Shown here: positions 16,062-19,848 of the stretch, in pieces | Layout: the number at the start of each line of letters is the position of its first letter | Numbering within the stretch: position 1 is the stretch's first letter | Source: Bacteroidota bacterium | Lineage (GTDB): Bacteria > Bacteroidota > Bacteroidia > Bacteroidales > Prolixibacteraceae | DNA: 19,848 nucleotides | Assembly: GCA_023412195.1 (NCBI GenBank) | Contig: JAEYNZ010000077.1 | Coordinates: 1 to 19,848 of the forward strand | Direction: 5' to 3' | Translations under genes and position numbers: made by a program | The notes under the pieces: generated by a model | What the model was told of the DNA's origin: nothing | What the model saw: only the letters and a program-made list of their open reading frames with translations | Database searches by the model: none

Positions 16062-16155
16062 AGTAAAAGAAAAATAGGTTTACAAACCCGCTGACTGGAT
16101 AATGTTCAGGCAGTCTAAAACCGGAATTGACGATCAACCATTAAATTAAATAACG

Positions 16156-19100
16156 ATGAATCGAATCATTACTTTATCTGCTTTTTTAATATTTATGCTT
16201 GCGGGCTCTTTGTTGTGGGGGCAGGGGCAATCGGAATACAAAATGTCGGGCAGTCAACCCGTTACCTTAAATGTAAAACAATCTTTTACAGCTACAACCG
16301 AAATTACCCCATTTTCAAGAAATGTAAATAAGATTACCGGATTGGCTGTTACTGCTACTATCTCATTAAACAATGATGAAACTTCAGAAGTCAGAATTAT
16401 CCTTGTAGATAAAAACTATGAGGAGCACCTGGTTTACGAAGCTCATTACCTGATTGAGTCAGGAAGTTTCACAGTGGAACAGGTGTGTGAGGAGACCTGC
16501 CTTCTTGAGGATGTAGGAGTGAGGTCGCTTCGGATTGAAGTGACCGATGCTACGGTTGAGTTGCAAAGCCTTACCTATTCCCGTGCTATCGCCCAAGGTT
16601 TGGATATTGCAAGGGAAAAGAGGGAAAAAAAGCTATCCCAGAATGAAGATAAAATAAACCGTATTAATAAAAAGTTACAGGAAAGAGGCAAAAGCTGGAT
16701 AGCAGGCCCTACTGAAATAGGGGAAATGACATATTCGGAAAGGAAAACATTGTACGGACAGGGTACTTTTCCTGCAGGATTTGAATTTTATGCAGGTGGG
16801 GTGGTTACTGCAGGTGATGATTCAGAATCTATTGGCTTAAAATCGGCCACAGCAAGTCCGTATGTTGACGAATGGGACTGGCGCAACCGGCATGGAAAGA
16901 ACTGGATTTCTCCGATAGCCAATCAAAGCTCCTGTGGTTCTTGCTGGGCATTTGCTGCAGCCGGGGCTACAGAAGCTATGGTAAACCTCTTTTTTAACCA
17001 ATTGCTCAACCTGAACTTATCTGAGCAGGAACTGCTTTCATGTACTTCAGGAACCTGCAGTGGAGGTTATCCTGCCACTGCGCTCAATTATATTGCAAGT
17101 AACGGGATTGTAGATGAAGGTACATTTCCTTATGCCAATTCTAAGGTTTCCTGCGGTAATAAAGGAAAGAATCCTGCTGAACTTATAAAAATCAGCGGTA
17201 AAGTTGATTTTGGTTCAGGGTCATGGTCAAAGACTGAGGATAACCTGAAGAAAATGCTCATTCATATGGGTCCTGTAAGCGGAGGGCTGACAGACTGGAG
17301 TCATGCAATGGCCCTTGTAGGTTATAAGGTGGTGAAGGAAGGTGATAAATTTTTCTACCGCGATCTGAGTAAAAAAAGATATTGGAAAACGATTGCAGCA
17401 GGTGACCCGCTGATTGGAAAAACAGTCTGGATTTTCAAAAACAGCTGGGGTTCAAGTTTTGGCGATCAGGGTTATGTTTATGTAGAGACAGCCATTTCCA
17501 ACATGAACTGGACACATGCCTTAAAGCCAGGCATTACAAGTCTTGTTAAGCCTTACAAGGTAATTTGTGAAGATAAAGATGGTGATGGTTATTACTGGTG
17601 GGGATTAGGACCAAAGCCTGCTGATTGCAACTGCCCGGATACACCAGATGGGGATGACTCAGACCCTGCACGTGGCCCTATTGATGCCTATGGAAATTTC
17701 ATCCTGTTGAGCAATCCACCTGTTGCTAATTTTTCAGCAGATAAAACAAAAGTTAAGGAAGGAGAAAGTGTACAGTTCACTGACATGTCCACTTCCAATA
17801 CCCTTTCCTGGAACTGGACTTTTAATGGAGGCAACCCTTCAACTTCAACTTTAAAGAATCCATCCGTAAAATATGCTTCGGCCGGAACTTACCGTGTTAG
17901 CCTTACAGCAACAGGTAAGGATGGTTCACATACCAAAACTGTGGATAAATATATAACTGTTGAGGCCCTGGTTCCGCCTGTAGCCGATTTCACAGCCGAC
18001 CGTACAAAAGTTAAGGAAGGAGAAAGTGTTCAGTTCACTGATTTGTCAACTACAAATACTATTTCATGGAGCTGGACATTTGATGGAGGCAATCCATTAT
18101 CTTCAACCTCTAAAAATCCTTCCGTAAAATATTCAAAGGCAGGTAGCTACCGTGTAAGTCTTACAGCAACCGGCACAGGTGGTTCCCACACAAAAACAGT
18201 GGATAAATATATAATTGTGGAAGCCCTTGTGCCACCGGTTGCTGATTTCACAGCCGGGCGTACAACAATTAAGGAAGGTGAAAATGTACAATTCACTGAT
18301 TTGTCCACTTCCAATACCCTTTCATGGAACTGGACGTTTAATGGAGGCAATCCTTCAACTTCAACATTGAAGAATCCATCCGTAAAATATGCTTCGGCCG
18401 GCAGTTACCGTGTAAGCCTTACAGCAACCGGCACTGATGGTTCCCATACCAAAACAGTGGATAAATATATAACTGTTGAAGCCCTTGTGCCACCTGTTGC
18501 TGATTTTTCAGCTGACCATAGTACAGTTAAGGAAGGGGAAAGTGTACAATTTACTGATTTATCAACTTCCAATACTCTTTCATGGAGCTGGACCTTTGAT
18601 GGAGGCAATCCTTCAACTTCTACTTTAAAGAATCCATCCGTAAAATATGCAACAGCGGGAAGTTACCGCGTGAGCCTTACAGCAACCGGCACAGATGGAT
18701 CACATACCAAAACAGTGGATAATTATATAACAGTGGAAGCAACTGAAACTGCATACACTGTCGCCGATTTCACTGCCGACCGTACAAAAGTTAAGGAAGG
18801 AGAAAGTGTTCAGTTCACAGATTTGTCAACTACTAATACTATTTCATGGAGCTGGACATTTGATGGAGGCAATCCATTATCTTCAACCTCTAAGAATCCT
18901 TCCGTAAAATATTCAAAGGCAGGTAGCTATCGTGTAAGTCTTACAGCAACCGGCACAGGTGGTTCCCACACAAAAACAGTGGATAAATATATAATTGTGG
19001 AAGCCCTTGTGCCACCGGTTGCTGATTTCACATCCGGGCGTACAACAATTAAGGAAGGAGAAAGTGTACAGTTCACTGATTTATCAACTTCCAATACTCT

Positions 19101-19848
19101 TTCATGGAGCTGGACCTTTGATGGAGGCAATCCTTCAACTTCAACATTGAAGAATCCATCCGTAAAATATGCTTCGGCCGGAAGTTACCGTGTAAGCCTT
19201 ACAGCAACCGGCACAGATGGTTCCCATACCAAAACAGTTGATAAATATATTACTGTTGAGGCCCTTGTGCCACCTGTTGCTGATTTTATAGCCGACTGCA
19301 CAAAGGTTAAGGAAGGAGAAAGTGTACAGTTCACTGATTTATCAACTTCCAATACCCTGTCATGGAGCTGGACGTTTGATGGTGGAAGTCCATCAACTTC
19401 TACTTTAAAGAATCCATCTGTAAAATATCCCACAGCGGGAAGTTACCGTGTGAGTCTTACAGCAACCGGTACAGATGGTTCACATACTAAAACAGTGGAT
19501 AAATATATAACTGTGGAAGCCCTTGTGCCACCGGTTGCTGATTTCATAGCCGACCGCACAAAAGTTAAGGAAGGAGAAAGTGTACAGTTCACTGATTTAT
19601 CAACTTCCAATACCCTGTCATGGAGCTGGACGCTTGATGGTGGAAGTCCATCAACTTCTACTTTGAAGAATCCATCCGTAAAATATGCAACAGCGGGAAG
19701 TTACCGTGTGAGTCTTACAGCAACCGGTACAGATGGTTCAGATACTAAAACAGTGGATAAATATATAACTGTGGAAGCCCTTGTGCCACCGGTTGCTGAT
19801 TTCATAGCCGACCGCACAAAAGTTAAGGAAGGAGAAAGTGTACAGTTC
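16156..19848 (+). CDS. Papain-like (C1A) cysteine protease with tandem PKD domains, partial
   Basis: The frame opens at ATG 16156 and stays open for 1231 codons to the window edge, so the 3' end is missing. A signal peptide (MNRIITLSAFLIFMLAG..., about 1-24) precedes a propeptide-like region (25-240), whose 150-180 part is strongly charged and likely coiled coil. The mature C1A domain begins near DEWDWRNRHG. Its catalytic set is complete: Gln257 (oxyanion hole), Cys263 in NQSSCGSCWAFA, His383 in WSHAMALVGY and Asn429 in FKNSWGSSFGDQGY. The gap of 46 residues between His and Asn is longer than papain's 16, so there is an insertion with KKRYWKTIAAGDP. A Ca-binding-like linker follows (C471-EDKDGDGYYWWG). 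From residue 521 the rest is PKD domains. The role is most likely extracellular protein digestion with PKD spacers or binding modules; a type IX sorting tail may lie beyond the edge. Confidence 0.92.
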   Translation, partial: MNRIITLSAFLIFMLAGSLLWGQGQSEYKMSGSQPVTLNVKQSFTATTEITPFSRNVNKITGLAVTATISLNNDETSEVRIILVDKNYEEHLVYEAHYLIESGSFTVEQVCEETCLLEDVGVRSLRIEVTDATVELQSLTYSRAIAQGLDIAREKREKKLSQNEDKINRINKKLQERGKSWIAGPTEIGEMTYSERKTLYGQGTFPAGFEFYAGGVVTAGDDSESIGLKSATASPYVDEWDWRNRHGKNWISPIANQSSCGSCWAFAAAGATEAMVNLFFNQLLNLNLSEQELLSCTSGTCSGGYPATALNYIASNGIVDEGTFPYANSKVSCGNKGKNPAELIKISGKVDFGSGSWSKTEDNLKKMLIHMGPVSGGLTDWSHAMALVGYKVVKEGDKFFYRDLSKKRYWKTIAAGDPLIGKTVWIFKNSWGSSFGDQGYVYVETAISNMNWTHALKPGITSLVKPYKVICEDKDGDGYYWWGLGPKPADCNCPDTPDGDDSDPARGPIDAYGNFILLSNPPVANFSADKTKVKEGESVQFTDMSTSNTLSWNWTFNGGNPSTSTLKNPSVKYASAGTYRVSLTATGKDGSHTKTVDKYITVEALVPPVADFTADRTKVKEGESVQFTDLSTTNTISWSWTFDGGNPLSSTSKNPSVKYSKAGSYRVSLTATGTGGSHTKTVDKYIIVEALVPPVADFTAGRTTIKEGENVQFTDLSTSNTLSWNWTFNGGNPSTSTLKNPSVKYASAGSYRVSLTATGTDGSHTKTVDKYITVEALVPPVADFSADHSTVKEGESVQFTDLSTSNTLSWSWTFDGGNPSTSTLKNPSVKYATAGSYRVSLTATGTDGSHTKTVDNYITVEATETAYTVADFTADRTKVKEGESVQFTDLSTTNTISWSWTFDGGNPLSSTSKNPSVKYSKAGSYRVSLTATGTGGSHTKTVDKYIIVEALVPPVADFTSGRTTIKEGESVQFTDLSTSNTLSWSWTFDGGNPSTSTLKNPSVKYASAGSYRVSLTATGTDGSHTKTVDKYITVEALVPPVADFIADCTKVKEGESVQFTDLSTSNTLSWSWTFDGGSPSTSTLKNPSVKYPTAGSYRVSLTATGTDGSHTKTVDKYITVEALVPPVADFIADRTKVKEGESVQFTDLSTSNTLSWSWTLDGGSPSTSTLKNPSVKYATAGSYRVSLTATGTDGSDTKTVDKYITVEALVPPVADFIADRTKVKEGESVQF
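17716..19848 (+). repeat. Tandem PKD-domain repeat array, 258-bp unit, 8 full copies plus start of a ninth
   Basis: The anchor (G/A)TTAAGGAA recurs at 17752, 18010, 18268, 18526, 18790, 19048, 19306, 19564 and 19822. The step is 258 bases (86 residues), except 264 between copies 4 and 5, where the linker reads VEATETAYTVADF and not VEALVPPVADF. Each unit is one PKD domain: VADFTADRTKVKEGESVQF, then W-S-W-T-F-DGG, NPSVKY, AGSYRVSLTATG and TVDKYI. Copies 2 and the start of 3 (18001-18277) recur as copies 5 and 6 (18781-19057) with about five differences by eye, a 780-base higher-order duplication. Copies 7 and 8 differ at fewer than ten bases. The array continues past the edge. Confidence 0.93.

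Larger units (their letters stand above)
15181..16155. other. 975-base AT-rich intergenic region with hairpins
   Basis: This gap separates the divergent GH16 and cysteine-protease genes. Near the GH16 side it has three clear inverted repeats: 15308-15317 with 15327-15336 (nine of ten paired), GTGGCAT/ATGCCAC (15348-15365, four-base loop), and the near-continuous palindrome GGTATAAT-GG-ATTATACC (15433-15450). The centre is very AT-rich with T-runs. TATCTTTA (15996-16003) could be a -7 box for the protease. I found no credible coding frame. Confidence 0.6.

Noticed and set aside
18147..19433. Four regularly spaced minus-strand frames (18147-18350, 18405-18608, 18927-19130, 19185-19433) with near-identical products
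   Set aside because: They are antisense readings of the PKD repeats; their spacing follows the repeat period and they show no independent gene features.
17716..19848. CRISPR-like or satellite repeat array
   Set aside because: The unit is 258 bases, keeps the reading frame and encodes PKD domains; there are no short repeats with unique spacers.

Overview
The window looks like a chromosomal segment of a Bacteroidota bacterium, probably a glycan- and protein-degrading member of the Bacteroidales/Marinilabiliales side. This is an inference from several signs: a type IX secretion C-terminal sorting domain on the GH16 enzyme, many lipoprotein or Sec signal peptides, start codons without clear Shine-Dalgarno sequences, promoter-like TAnnTTTG boxes with TTTG about 18 bases upstream, and a group II intron end of the kind common in this phylum.

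Layout. Bases 1-125 are the 3' end (domains V and VI) of a group II intron that enters from outside. Next on the minus strand is a small transcription unit: an Rnk/GreA-type RNA polymerase-binding factor and a 38-residue, very basic protein that has been easy to miss, closed by a strong terminator. A MarR-type regulator is divergent from it, across a 94-base gap holding two 10-bp repeats exactly 21 bp apart. A run of minus-strand genes follows (1833-10222): a lipoprotein sulfatase, an OmpA/glycine-zipper lipoprotein, an exported TIM-barrel sugar isomerase-like protein, a relic of a GH27 alpha-galactosidase, then a tightly overlapping ROK kinase - MFS transporter - SIS sugar isomerase operon, and a PAP-like metallophosphoesterase lipoprotein. 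Bases 10247-10823 are a non-coding patch of composite repeats. An S9D glutamyl endopeptidase-like serine peptidase is on the plus strand and converges on a secreted GH16 beta-glucanase. After a 975-base AT-rich gap comes the start of a giant papain-like (C1A) cysteine protease with at least eight full tandem PKD domains, running off the right end.

How it works together (inference). Secreted and lipoprotein enzymes (sulfatase, GH16, formerly GH27, phosphatase, S9D and C1A peptidases) would attack complex extracellular polymers, and the ROK-MFS-SIS operon would import and process a released sugar. No SusC/SusD pair is present, so this is not a classical polysaccharide utilisation locus.

The most striking feature is the PKD array. 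It has a 258-bp period, very high nucleotide identity and a three-unit higher-order duplication, which points to recent, continuing expansion of a secreted protease. I saw no CRISPR array, tRNA or rRNA, and no clear sign of a wholly new multi-gene system. The least explained items are the small basic protein beside rnk, the zinc-ligand-free ROK protein and the composite repeat patch.
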